Assembly (NCBI GenBank): GCA_947492575.1
Contig: CANLNK010000001.1
Coordinates: 1,178,001 to 1,242,000 of the forward strand
Direction of reading: 5' to 3'
Length of the DNA stretch: 64,000 nt
Origin: an uncultured Thalassotalea sp.
Lineage (GTDB): Bacteria > Pseudomonadota > Gammaproteobacteria > Enterobacterales > Alteromonadaceae
Position 1 is the first letter of the stretch; each line of letters begins with the position of its first letter. A model generated the notes under the pieces. It was not told where the DNA came from. It did not search any database and worked only from the letters and a program-made list of their open reading frames with translations. The translations under genes and the position numbers were made by a program. Positions 54,902 through 63,225 of the stretch are shown here, piece after piece.

Positions 54902-54921
54902 GTCACTATGATTAAAATATA

Positions 54922-54947
54922 AAAGCTGGCTGAGGCCAGCTTTTTTT
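54922..54947 (+). terminator. Terminator after the HvfA-like gene
   Basis: A 9-bp stem AAAGCTGGC/GCCAGCTTT with a TGAG loop is followed by a long T-run. Confidence 0.93.
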
Positions 54948-54979
54948 ATGTGCCAAGTTTTTGTTGTTATAGATAATGC

Positions 54980-54993
54980 TTGATCTAGATCAA
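54980..54993 (+). promoter_or_regulatory. FNR/EtrA-type box
   Basis: TTGATCTAGATCAA is a perfect palindrome matching the FNR consensus TTGAT-N4-ATCAA. Its centre lies about 49 bases before the predicted transcription start, not the usual 41.5. Confidence 0.75.
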
Positions 54994-55000
54994 ATTAAAC

Positions 55001-55029
55001 TGTTCAAAAAAGAGCAAGTGCTCTATAAT
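55001..55029 (+). promoter_or_regulatory. Promoter of the small membrane protein gene, with spacer palindrome
   Basis: A perfect TATAAT (55024-55029) has a weak -35 TGTTCA (55001-55006) 17 bases upstream. The spacer contains the palindrome AGAGC-AAGT-GCTCT (55011-55024), which could bind a second regulator. Confidence 0.6.
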
Positions 55030-55059
55030 TCGCGCTCTTTTGTATTGAGGAGTAACAGA

Positions 55060-55182
55060 ATGGCCAGTAACGAAAATTTCAAAGATAGCGCTTCAAAGCG
55101 TCATTTATTCTTAGCATTGTTAGCGCTTGTGTCTATGCCTTTATTACCGATGTTAATGGGTTGGTACACTTACTTAGCGTAA
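55060..55182 (+). CDS. 40-residue single-span membrane protein
   Basis: The product has a charged N-terminus (MASNENFKDSASKRH) and one hydrophobic helix (about residues 16-38, FLALLALVSMPLLPMLMG). I do not recognise its family. AGGAG lies 7 bases before the ATG, and a strong -10 box and FNR-type site lie upstream. The longer reading from 54976 would start before the promoter and is rejected. It ends 13 bases before the receiver-protein gene, so the two are probably one transcript. Confidence 0.75.
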   Translation: MASNENFKDSASKRHLFLALLALVSMPLLPMLMGWYTYLA

Positions 55183-55195
55183 TTAAAACCGATTA

Positions 55196-55585
55196 ATGAG
55201 CATGATGAATATTTTAGTGGTTGACGATAAACAAGCAGTACTTTCACAGCTTGATAACCTTTTATCACCTTTAGGTCATACGGTCTTTATGGCTAATAAT
55301 GGCTTAGATGGCTATGAGAAGGTTCAAAAAGAAGTATTCGACTTGATTATCGTTGATCATCTTATGCCATTAATGAATGGTATTCAGATGCTAAAAAACA
55401 TAAAGCAGCACGTTGAAAATGTACCACCAATCTTTTTCATGACAACACAGGGAAAGGACAACGCTGCAGATTTAATCGAGCAGAGTCTCTGTGATATGGT
55501 GCTCGATAAACCACTCGACGAAACACATCTATTATCATTAATTTCACAGCTAAACAAGCAAAATACTCACGCTAGATATCTGTAA
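55196..55585 (+). CDS. Single-domain response regulator (CheY-like receiver)
   Basis: This 129-residue protein is one receiver domain with no output domain. Acidic residues (VVDDK) and the predicted phospho-acceptor Asp54 in IIVDHLMPLMNG are present, as are the Thr in FMTTQG and the Lys in VLDKPLD. Several ATGs are close together at 55196, 55202 and 55205, and none has a strong ribosome site, so coupling to the upstream small gene is likely. Its sensor kinase is not in the window. Confidence 0.88.
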   Translation: MSMMNILVVDDKQAVLSQLDNLLSPLGHTVFMANNGLDGYEKVQKEVFDLIIVDHLMPLMNGIQMLKNIKQHVENVPPIFFMTTQGKDNAADLIEQSLCDMVLDKPLDETHLLSLISQLNKQNTHARYL

Positions 55586-55640
55586 AATTGATGCAATTTC
55601 ATTTATCCTTTAGCGATTAGTTAAACCGATAAAAGATAAA

Positions 55641-56186
55641 ATGAAAGAATCAGATATTACTCTGCTTAAAGAAGCAGTTCACACTATTAAAGATTACCCA
55701 AAAGAAGGCATTCTATTCCGTGATGTTATGGGTATTCTAGAAAATAGTGAAGCATTCGCGCTTACTATCAATACGTTAAAAGCTAAATTTGAAAATAAAG
55801 GTTTCACCAAGATTGTTGGTACTGAAGCTCGAGGTTTCTTGTTTGGTGCTCCACTGGCATTAGCTTTAGGTGTAGGCTTCGTACCTGTGAGAAAGCCGGG
55901 TAAGTTGCCTAGAGATACGTTTGCTCAAGACTATGATCTAGAGTACGGTACAGATACATTAGAAATACACCAAGATGCCTTAAACGAAGGTGACAACGTT
56001 CTTATCGTTGATGATTTATTAGCGACAGGCGGTACAATCGAAGCTACCACTAAGCTTATCCGTCGTTTAGGTGCTCAAACTTCTGCAGCGGCTTTCGTTA
56101 TTTCCTTACCTGACCTTGGTGGTGAACAACGATTGGCTGATTTAGGCCTGGAAATAACAACGCTACTTCAATACGAAGGCGAATAA
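55641..56186 (+). CDS. apt: Adenine phosphoribosyltransferase
   Basis: Apt salvages adenine to AMP using PRPP. The 181-residue product has [10 protein letters not shown], the PRPP loop [13 protein letters not shown] and the [10 protein letters not shown] segment of the family. It lies six bases before dnaX, matching the common apt-dnaX order. Confidence 0.96.
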   Translation: MKESDITLLKEAVHTIKDYPKEGILFRDVMGILENSEAFALTINTLKAKFENKGFTKIVGTEARGFLFGAPLALALGVGFVPVRKPGKLPRDTFAQDYDLEYGTDTLEIHQDALNEGDNVLIVDDLLATGGTIEATTKLIRRLGAQTSAAAFVISLPDLGGEQRLADLGLEITTLLQYEGE

Positions 56187-56192
56187 CGCGAT

Positions 56193-58517
56193 ATGAATTA
56201 CCAAGTGTTGGCGCGTAAGTGGCGTCCTAAAACGTTTAAAGAATTAATGGGACAAGAACACGTTGTCTCAGTTTTAGTGAATGCTATTGCGCAACAACGC
56301 TTGCACCATGCTTATTTGTTTACGGGTACTCGTGGTGTTGGTAAAACAACTATCGCCCGAATTTTTGCCAAAAGTTTAAATTGCGAACAGGGTGTTACCG
56401 AAGAGCCTTGTGGTAAATGTGATGTTTGTGTCGATATCGATCAAGGACGTTTTGTCGATCTGCTTGAAATTGATGCAGCTTCACGCACAAAAGTTGATGA
56501 TACGCGAGAGATTCTCGATAACGTTCAATATGCGCCGACTCGTGGCAGATATAAGGTTTACCTTATCGATGAAGTGCACATGCTCTCTCGCAGCAGCTTC
56601 AACGCGTTGCTTAAAACGCTAGAAGAGCCACCTGAACACGTTAAGTTCATATTAGCGACAACCGATCCACAAAAATTACCGATTACGGTTTTATCCCGCT
56701 GTTTGCAGTTCCACTTGAAAGCGTTGTCCGTACAACAAATAGAACAGCAGTTAGAAAAAATATTATCGGCAGAAAATGTCAGTTTTGAACCAGAGACTTT
56801 GACACTGCTCGCACGAGCTGCGCGCGGCAGTATGCGAGATTCTTTGAGTTTAACCGATCAAGCCATAGCACAAGGGCAAGGGCACATCACGCTTGCTAAT
56901 TTACAGCACATGTTGGGTGGAATTGATCAGCATTGGCCGTATAAAATTCTAATGGCGTTGTTAAAAAACGATGCACAAGCGGCGATGGCGCTTTCGAAAG
57001 AAATAGCCAGTTATGCACCAAACTACCATCGCTTGTTCGCAGAGCTTATTCAGTTATTACATCACGTTGCGCTTTATCAAGTTGTTCAACAACATTTCGA
57101 TGTTTCGCCTGAACATGCGACGTTAATAGAAAAGTTTAGCAAAGCGATGTCAGCTCAAGATGTGCAGCTATATTATCAGTTAGCACTAAACGGCCGCAAA
57201 GACCTGCCTTATGCGTCTGATGAACAAGCTGCATTTGATATGACAATGTTACGCTTACTGGCGTTTAAGCCTACTCAAGCGAGTGATACAGCCCAAGTTT
57301 CATCTCAAGTAGCAAATGAACAAGCTACAATGCAGAGTAGTGTAAATTTTGATGATGTAGAGTTATCTCAGTCGAGCGTTGAACAGCCTCAGAACTATCA
57401 GGCATCATCGGTTTGTTCCGAAGCTAAACCAGAAGCTAAACAAGAAACTGAAAGCAAGCCTGAAGATTCAAGCTCAAGTGAGATTCAAACGGAAGAACTT
57501 ACTTTAAGTGGTATGCCTAATGATGAAGCGCTTGAGCAAACGTTACATCAAGAAGTTGCTGAGATTGAGCAAATGGCGGCAAGTCAAATGCCTTCCTCAA
57601 AGGGTTACCAAGGTCCCGAAAATGTCTTATCAGCTGATGACGAGTTGCCGGTTGATGGCTCTTTATTTGATGCTTCTAAGAGGGGGGCGTTAGACACTCA
57701 ACAAACACCTGATGCAATGGAGCAGCAAAGCCCAGTAGAAAGCGCTTCCCATGCTACGCTATCTGAAGAAGCTGGATTGGTTGAAGGGCACAGTGTTACG
57801 TCGGTGCCTGGTGCTCAACCCCCAGAAAATAACGCTGTTGAAGTATCAGATGCTGAAAACAATGAGCAACCAGAGGCAAGCATAGAGGCACCTATTAGTG
57901 CTCCTGTTGAGCTGAGTGCGTCAGTCGAGTCAGCGTTAGCGACGCGCAATATGTTGCGTAGTCGCAAGCGAAAGCTGGAGAGCGATGCAAAAAAGTCTAG
58001 TGGCGCTGAAGAGCGTCAGTCTGAAGCACAACAAGTCAAGCCTCAACCAGCACCTGATGTGCCTTCTATAGAGACACTTCCTGAAAAAGGATTCGTTGTT
58101 GATTCTATTGATCCAGCGGTTGTAAAGAAAGCGAATCAAGTAGACAAGTGGGCGAATATGATTGATACCATGGCGTTAAATGGACGCCTACGGGTACTAG
58201 CACAACATGCCATCATTAACCCAATGAGTTCTGATGAACAGCTGGTACTATCGCTTAATCAGTCTGCTAAGCATTTAAAAACTGAAGTTGCTATGGAGCA
58301 GCTTCAGGCATTCGTCTCTGACTATTTTCAGCAGCCGATGGAAGTTGCCATTGAGCTTGTCGACGATACAGAAGATGACCCGTTAAAAATTCAAGGACAA
58401 ATTAATGAGCGTCGTTACGAATACGCCAAGTCTTTGTTACAACAAGATCCGTTAATTCAAAGCTTACAGCAGCAATTTCAAGCAGAGCTTGATGAGTCCA
58501 CAATAATTGCCCGCTAA
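56193..58517 (+). CDS. dnaX: DNA polymerase III tau/gamma subunits
   Basis: DnaX is the AAA+ motor of the clamp loader. The 774-residue tau has Walker A GTRGVGKT near 46-53, a Cys zinc site (CEQGVTEEPCGKCDVC), Walker B YLIDEVHML and the sensor region LKTLEEPPEHVKF. A long acidic linker (about 375-600) precedes the C-terminal tau domain, which binds the polymerase core and helicase. Near codon 600 a slippery A-AAA-AAG allows a -1 shift, which would give a gamma form of 602 residues. Confidence 0.97.
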   Translation: MNYQVLARKWRPKTFKELMGQEHVVSVLVNAIAQQRLHHAYLFTGTRGVGKTTIARIFAKSLNCEQGVTEEPCGKCDVCVDIDQGRFVDLLEIDAASRTKVDDTREILDNVQYAPTRGRYKVYLIDEVHMLSRSSFNALLKTLEEPPEHVKFILATTDPQKLPITVLSRCLQFHLKALSVQQIEQQLEKILSAENVSFEPETLTLLARAARGSMRDSLSLTDQAIAQGQGHITLANLQHMLGGIDQHWPYKILMALLKNDAQAAMALSKEIASYAPNYHRLFAELIQLLHHVALYQVVQQHFDVSPEHATLIEKFSKAMSAQDVQLYYQLALNGRKDLPYASDEQAAFDMTMLRLLAFKPTQASDTAQVSSQVANEQATMQSSVNFDDVELSQSSVEQPQNYQASSVCSEAKPEAKQETESKPEDSSSSEIQTEELTLSGMPNDEALEQTLHQEVAEIEQMAASQMPSSKGYQGPENVLSADDELPVDGSLFDASKRGALDTQQTPDAMEQQSPVESASHATLSEEAGLVEGHSVTSVPGAQPPENNAVEVSDAENNEQPEASIEAPISAPVELSASVESALATRNMLRSRKRKLESDAKKSSGAEERQSEAQQVKPQPAPDVPSIETLPEKGFVVDSIDPAVVKKANQVDKWANMIDTMALNGRLRVLAQHAIINPMSSDEQLVLSLNQSAKHLKTEVAMEQLQAFVSDYFQQPMEVAIELVDDTEDDPLKIQGQINERRYEYAKSLLQQDPLIQSLQQQFQAELDESTIIAR
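57977..58018 (+). promoter_or_regulatory. Programmed -1 frameshift cassette in dnaX
   Basis: A GGAG Shine-Dalgarno-like element (57977-57980) precedes the slippery A-AAA-AAG heptamer (57989-57995), which is in the zero frame as GCA AAA AAG. A 7-bp hairpin (58001-58007 with 58012-58018, loop GAAG) follows after five bases. In the -1 frame the next codons are GTC and TAG (57998-58000), giving immediate termination as in E. coli. Confidence 0.88.
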
Positions 58518-58600
58518 ACTACCAATTCAATACGGTAAAGCTTGAATTATTCACTAACAGCCCTTATCTTTAGCGGCAAATAGCATTTGGAGAAAGTATT

Positions 58601-58927
58601 ATGATGAAAGGTGGCATGGGCAATTTAATGAAGCAAGCCCAGCAGATGCAAGCGAAAATGCAAAAAGCGCAAGAAGAGCTAGCAAATATGGAAGTTGTTG
58701 GTGAGTCTGGCGCAGGCATGGTGAAAGTAACTATGACTGGCTCTCACAGCGTTCGTCGTGTAGAGATTGACGAAAGCTTAATGGAAGACGACAAAGAAAT
58801 GGTTGAAGACTTAGTAGCTGCTGCGTTCAATGACGCTGTTCGTCGTGTTGAAGAGCAAAACAAAACTAAAATGTCAGAATTAACAGGCGGTATGCAGATG
58901 CCTCCTGGCATGAAAATGCCTTTCTAG
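58601..58927 (+). CDS. ybaB: YbaB/EbfC-family nucleoid-associated protein
   Basis: This 108-residue protein belongs to the YbaB/EbfC family, small DNA-binding dimers often found between dnaX and recR. The core [19 protein letters not shown] is characteristic. It starts at one of two adjacent ATGs after a GGAG site. The usual next gene, recR, is absent here: a terminator and an opposite-strand operon follow instead. Confidence 0.94.
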   Translation: MMKGGMGNLMKQAQQMQAKMQKAQEELANMEVVGESGAGMVKVTMTGSHSVRRVEIDESLMEDDKEMVEDLVAAAFNDAVRRVEEQNKTKMSELTGGMQMPPGMKMPF

Positions 58928-59028
58928 ATACTCGATTGTTTTAGCTTAAGAAGTAGACTCCGCTTTTCAGCGTTGATCATTAAGTGATTCCTTTAACGCT
59001 GCGTAAATTACTTAGTAAGCCTCAAATG

Positions 59029-59060
59029 AAAAAGCTCAAGTAGAAATACTTGAGCTTTTT
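59029..59060. terminator. Bidirectional terminator between ybaB and fbaA
   Basis: A perfect 14-bp stem (59029-59042 with 59047-59060) closes a GAAA tetraloop. The arms start with five As and end with five Ts, so it can act for both convergent units. Confidence 0.93.
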
Positions 59061-59118
59061 ACATTGTGGCGTTCATGTATAGCGAGTTTAAAATTAAAAA
59101 AATTTCAGAGACTAAAGC

Positions 59119-60210
59119 TTAAAGTAGTTTACTTCTATCGATACAATTCAAATCACGAAAGGTCGCCATCAGTCTTTCGGTCATACTTTGTTCGGCTTTA
59201 TTAAGCCACATTCTAGGGTCATAAAACTTCTTATTGGGCTTGTCATTACCTTCTGGGTTACCTATTTGTCCCTGCAAATAATCCGAGTGTTCCAGATAGT
59301 AGTCTTTTACGCCATTCCAAGTAGCCCATTGGGTGTCAGTATCAATATTCATTTTAACGGCACCAAAGTTGATGGCAGCTTCAATATCCGCAATATCTGA
59401 ACCCGAACCACCATGAAATACAAAGTTAATAGGCTTTGCTGGCAAGTTAAATTGCGTAGCAACGTACTGTTGAGAGTTCTTTAATATCTCCGGTGTTAAT
59501 TGCACATTACCAGGCTTGTAAACGCCATGCACGTTTCCGAAGGCGGCGGCAATGGTAAAGCGATGGCTAATTTCACTGAGTCGTTGATATGCATAGGCAA
59601 CATCTTCTGGTTGGGTATACAAAGAAGAATTATCTAAGTGACTGTTGTCAACACCGTCCTCTTCACCGCCAGTGCAACCGAGCTCTATCTCCAATGTCAT
59701 GCCAATTTTACTCATTCGATCTAGGTAATGACAGCAGGTATCAATATTGTCGATAAGTGACTCAGCGGATAAATCAATCATGTGAGAACTAAATAACGGT
59801 TTACCAGTTTGCAGGTAAAATTGTTCTCCTGCGTCTAACAATCCATCAATCCAAGGTAAAAGATTACGTGCAGCATGATCGGTATGTAGCATGACGGGTA
59901 CATCGTAACAAAGTGAAGCCTGATGAACGTAGTGAGCAGCTGCTATCGCGCCTTGTATTGCATTACCTTCGCCAGTTAGTGACAATGTTTTGCCAATAAA
60001 GTAAGACGCGCCACCATGCGAAAGTTGAATAATTACCGGAGAACCAGCCTTCGCTGCAGCGGCTAACGTTGCATTAATCGAAGATGTGCCAATTACATTC
60101 ACTGCAGGATAGGCAAAGCTCTTTGTGCGGGCTAACTCAAATAAATGACTAACTTCTTCGCCTGTTGCAACTCCATTTGTGAAGTTAGCTTTATTTAGGG
60201 GATGGTTCAT
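59119..60210 (-). CDS. fbaA: Class II fructose-bisphosphate aldolase (FbaA type)
   Basis: This zinc aldolase cleaves fructose-1,6-bisphosphate to two triose phosphates. The 363-residue product aligns along its length with E. coli FbaA. It has the zinc motif HTDHAAR, the segment ELGCTGGEEDGVDNSH, and later FGNVHGVYKPGNV, FVFHGGSGS and VKMNIDTDTQWATW. It is the last gene of the uronate operon, 26 bases after eda. An aldolase here could drain the triose phosphate from Eda into gluconeogenesis. Confidence 0.93.
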   Translation of the reverse strand: MNHPLNKANFTNGVATGEEVSHLFELARTKSFAYPAVNVIGTSSINATLAAAAKAGSPVIIQLSHGGASYFIGKTLSLTGEGNAIQGAIAAAHYVHQASLCYDVPVMLHTDHAARNLLPWIDGLLDAGEQFYLQTGKPLFSSHMIDLSAESLIDNIDTCCHYLDRMSKIGMTLEIELGCTGGEEDGVDNSHLDNSSLYTQPEDVAYAYQRLSEISHRFTIAAAFGNVHGVYKPGNVQLTPEILKNSQQYVATQFNLPAKPINFVFHGGSGSDIADIEAAINFGAVKMNIDTDTQWATWNGVKDYYLEHSDYLQGQIGNPEGNDKPNKKFYDPRMWLNKAEQSMTERLMATFRDLNCIDRSKLL

Positions 60211-60236
60211 AACCTATCTCAATCCTTACTTTCACG

Positions 60237-60851
60237 TTAAATTGCGGCTACACAAGCATCGGTAATCGCTTGCCAGTTCTGCTGTTCAACCCAGTCGTTT
60301 TTAGCAACCCAAGTACCACCAACTGCGAATACATTGTTAAGCGCCAGATAATCCTGTTTATTTTCAGGGCTTATTCCGCCAGTGGGGCAAAATGAAATGT
60401 CGCTGAAAACACTACCAACTGCTGCTAGAAACTTTGCCCCGCCGGATAGAGAGGCAGGAAATAATTTCTGCTCGGTATAACCAAATTCACGTGCGAGCAG
60501 AATATCACCGGTGTTAGATACGCCCGGTAGAACAGGAACCGGCGCACTTGCAAGTGCTGTTAGCAGTTTTTCAGACACCGCTGGTGTGACAATAAAGTCA
60601 GCATTCACTGATAGAGCTTGCGTTAATGTTCGCTCATTGGTGATAGTGCCGGCGCCCACTTTCAGTTCTGGTATTTCATTTTTAATTGCTGAAAGGGCGG
60701 CTAACGACGCGTCAGTGCGTAATACTACTTCAACGAAGTTCAATCCAGCTTGGTGCATGGCTTTAGCGATTTGCACCCCCTGTTGCTCTGAATTTGCCGT
60801 AATAATTGGCAGTAATTGTTGTCCTGCCATCAGTGATGAGAAAGATTGCAT
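60237..60851 (-). CDS. eda: KDPG aldolase
   Basis: Eda splits 2-keto-3-deoxy-6-phosphogluconate into pyruvate and glyceraldehyde-3-phosphate. The 204-residue product has the catalytic Glu in FVEVVLRTDASL and the Schiff-base Lys in EQKLFPASLSGG. The region GVSNTGDILLARE and the phosphate-binding GGIS near 155 also match. It follows the pectinesterase gene by 41 bases in the same operon, downstream of kdgK, which makes its substrate. Confidence 0.94.
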   Translation of the reverse strand: MQSFSSLMAGQQLLPIITANSEQQGVQIAKAMHQAGLNFVEVVLRTDASLAALSAIKNEIPELKVGAGTITNERTLTQALSVNADFIVTPAVSEKLLTALASAPVPVLPGVSNTGDILLAREFGYTEQKLFPASLSGGAKFLAAVGSVFSDISFCPTGGISPENKQDYLALNNVFAVGGTWVAKNDWVEQQNWQAITDACVAAI

Positions 60852-60892
60852 GAGAAACCTTGTTAAATTAATAATTAATGTAGTTAGTTGAA

Positions 60893-62203
60893 TTAAGGGG
60901 TGACACCCGATATAGGTTGATAGTGAAAATCACCGAGATCAGTGTGTTTTAGAAAATGCGCTAATTTTCTTAGCGTCGCACTCGGCTGCCACTGATTGTC
61001 AAATGTGAATCCCTCAAGGCCTTTTTGCCTTATTTCTATCAGCGTTTTACTGGGGAAGTTATCAGTTAGCCAAGCGTATTTATTGGGATGGTTAATACCG
61101 GAAAAATAATAGCGATCGCCGTATAGATTTGCCCTATTTCGCGAGCTGTCAGGGTAAGTTTTTCTAAAAATCGGAAGGTCTGCTAACCGCTCAGAAAGTA
61201 CAGCGTCAAGCAGATAGAACTGTGCGTCATAATGGCGTCTGCCAAGCCAAAAGCCTTCCACGCCATCGAAGCGACTTTGGCTAACAACAAGTTTGTGTTG
61301 TTCGTCTAACTCGCCGTCGTGCCATAATGTTGCCGTTTGCTTGTGATTGTAAAAGCTAGAATGCTCAATTAGCGCAGTACCACGAGGACAAACCATGTCG
61401 GTATAACCTTCAAAGTGACAATAGGAGTGGTAATATTTACCAGAAGATTTATTCCATAAACTGACCGTATCGGCGCCGTCAGCGATCATAGTGCAATTAT
61501 TGAAAATGATTTCATCTGAGTTTTCAAAGCCCCGAATAGCGAATTGGTGTGTATCGGTTTGGTGCAATCTGCCATAGTTATTGATGACAGATAAATTCAC
61601 CAGTGTAATGTTTGTGGCACCGACATTAATGACTGCTGCTCCCCAATCTGTCGGGTGTTCCGCCCGCCAGCGATTTCTCGCTTGAGGATATGTGATGAGT
61701 GTATTTTCTTGAGAACTGCCCATTAAGGTTAGGTTGTTACGTGCGATATAGAGCTTTTCACGATAGGTGCCAGGTTTGATTAGAATGACAACTTCTTTGT
61801 CATGGCTACTGGCGTCGATAGCTGACTGTATCGTTTGAAATCCTTTTTCACTTTGCTGATCGACAACGTAGATGGTTGGCTGATATTTACCTATCTGAGG
61901 GACTTTTGCTTCGGGCTTAGCGTTTGCGCTTCTAACACTTCGTTCAGCGCTCTCTATGCCGGATAGCTCCGGGGCATTTACTACTCCAGCGTGAGGGCCA
62001 TCAGTAAAGCGCTTGGATACGCTATTTCCTCTCGCTGATGCATCAGTAACTGTTAGAGCACAGAGTAATACGATAAACCCCATTATTGTGGAGCGGGCTA
62101 ATTTGCAGCACAGCAGCGCTGAAATCTGTAATAGATAGTGTGAAATCGTGTAGAAGAATGGGCTCAAATAAACTGAGTTGATTGGTAAATTGCTTACATT
62201 CAT
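60893..62203 (-). CDS. Pectinesterase-family protein (CE8-like), divergent
   Basis: This 436-residue secreted protein has a right-handed beta-helix pectin methylesterase fold, with GTYREKLYIARNNLTLMG and NLSVINNY. The motifs are altered: the QDTL-type site reads ADTVSLW, the DFIFG-type site reads YTDMVCPRG, and the LGRPW site reads WLGRRHYD. Both aspartates and the Arg are kept. The start at 62203 follows AAGGGGG with 7 bases spacing. It makes a long N-terminal signal or anchor (membrane-type segment near residues 40-55, cleavage near DASA). An internal ATG at 62083 would give a normal signal peptide. Confidence 0.8.
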   Translation of the reverse strand: MNVSNLPINSVYLSPFFYTISHYLLQISALLCCKLARSTIMGFIVLLCALTVTDASARGNSVSKRFTDGPHAGVVNAPELSGIESAERSVRSANAKPEAKVPQIGKYQPTIYVVDQQSEKGFQTIQSAIDASSHDKEVVILIKPGTYREKLYIARNNLTLMGSSQENTLITYPQARNRWRAEHPTDWGAAVINVGATNITLVNLSVINNYGRLHQTDTHQFAIRGFENSDEIIFNNCTMIADGADTVSLWNKSSGKYYHSYCHFEGYTDMVCPRGTALIEHSSFYNHKQTATLWHDGELDEQHKLVVSQSRFDGVEGFWLGRRHYDAQFYLLDAVLSERLADLPIFRKTYPDSSRNRANLYGDRYYFSGINHPNKYAWLTDNFPSKTLIEIRQKGLEGFTFDNQWQPSATLRKLAHFLKHTDLGDFHYQPISGVTP

Positions 62204-62226
62204 CATCGAGCCCCCTTACTACTTGA

Positions 62227-63225
62227 TTAACCTAGTGCTGCACCAGTAAGCGGGGAGACTTGGTCGATGATTGTCTGACTGTCAATATCGACAATTGCAC
62301 CTTTTTGTTGGATAACCTGACCAGCGGTGAGGTTGCCTGCTTGTGCGCAAGCAGCTATTGGCTGCTTACGTAACCAATAGCTTAAAAAGCCAGCGTTGAA
62401 TGAATCCCCCGCAGCAGTCGTATCGACAACGTGTTCAATTTTGTCTGTGGTGAACAAGCTAGGTTCATCTTTATTACTGTACTGACAGCCATTAGCGCCA
62501 TCTTTAAGAACGAGTTCTCCAACGCCGAATCGTTCGAGGCGAGATCGGCATGACGCGAGGTCGTCATCTTGCCAAAGTGCTTGTTCATCATCCAATGTCA
62601 TTAGCGCCAGATCCGTTATCGCAAGGATCTGTTTATTAATGTTTTTAGCGCGTTCTAGACTCTGTTCTGCCGACAATTTAATTTCAGAACCTGAGTATTG
62701 CCAGAGGGCGGGGCGGTAATTACTGTCATAGATAATTGCTACACCACGTTCGTGCATCTCGGTAAGTTTTGCCAATAAGGCCTCGCAATCGGCGGCTGGA
62801 AGAATCGCGAGAGAGATACCAGACAAGTAGATGGCATCGAAACGTTCGAGTGCTTCAAATACATGATTAACATCAGCGTGCTGCATTAGGTAACGTGCGG
62901 CGGAGTCATTGCGCCAGTAATGGAAAATGCGCTCGCCTCGAGCGTCATTTTGAATCATGTATAGACCAACGCGTTTGTTGGTATCTTCGAGTACATGTGT
63001 TGTATCAATGCCATGATGTTGCCATTGTTCTACGAGTGCATCACTCAGAGCATCTTGTCCAACACTTGAAACAAAGTGGACATTGATTTCATCCTTAGCA
63101 AGCTTTTTAAGATAAATTGCGGTATTAATAATGTCGCCACCAAAGCTTTGCTGCATTGTTTTAAACGGTTGGCCAGAAAGCTCAATCATGCATTCGCCAA
63201 TAACGGCGATATTGATTGTACCCAT
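62227..63225 (-). CDS. kdgK: 2-keto-3-deoxygluconate kinase
   Basis: KdgK phosphorylates KDG to KDPG, the Eda substrate. The 332-residue PfkB-family kinase has the N-terminal GECMIELSG, the substrate-site region SFGGDIINTAIYL and the C-terminal signature VDTTAAGDSFNAGFLSYWL with the catalytic Asp. Its ATG follows directly on the uxaA stop (TAAATG), so translation is likely coupled. Confidence 0.93.
   Translation of the reverse strand: MGTINIAVIGECMIELSGQPFKTMQQSFGGDIINTAIYLKKLAKDEINVHFVSSVGQDALSDALVEQWQHHGIDTTHVLEDTNKRVGLYMIQNDARGERIFHYWRNDSAARYLMQHADVNHVFEALERFDAIYLSGISLAILPAADCEALLAKLTEMHERGVAIIYDSNYRPALWQYSGSEIKLSAEQSLERAKNINKQILAITDLALMTLDDEQALWQDDDLASCRSRLERFGVGELVLKDGANGCQYSNKDEPSLFTTDKIEHVVDTTAAGDSFNAGFLSYWLRKQPIAACAQAGNLTAGQVIQQKGAIVDIDSQTIIDQVSPLTGAALG

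Noticed and set aside
54976-55059. Longer 68-residue form of the small membrane protein
   Set aside because: The extra 28 codons would start before the FNR-type box and the -10 box and lack a ribosome site.
58960-59016. A third copy of the CTGCGTTA/GCCTTG palindromic repeat after ybaB
   Set aside because: There is an AGCGTT/AACGCT stem and a CTGCGTAA, but no GCCTTG at the expected distance, so membership is not supported.
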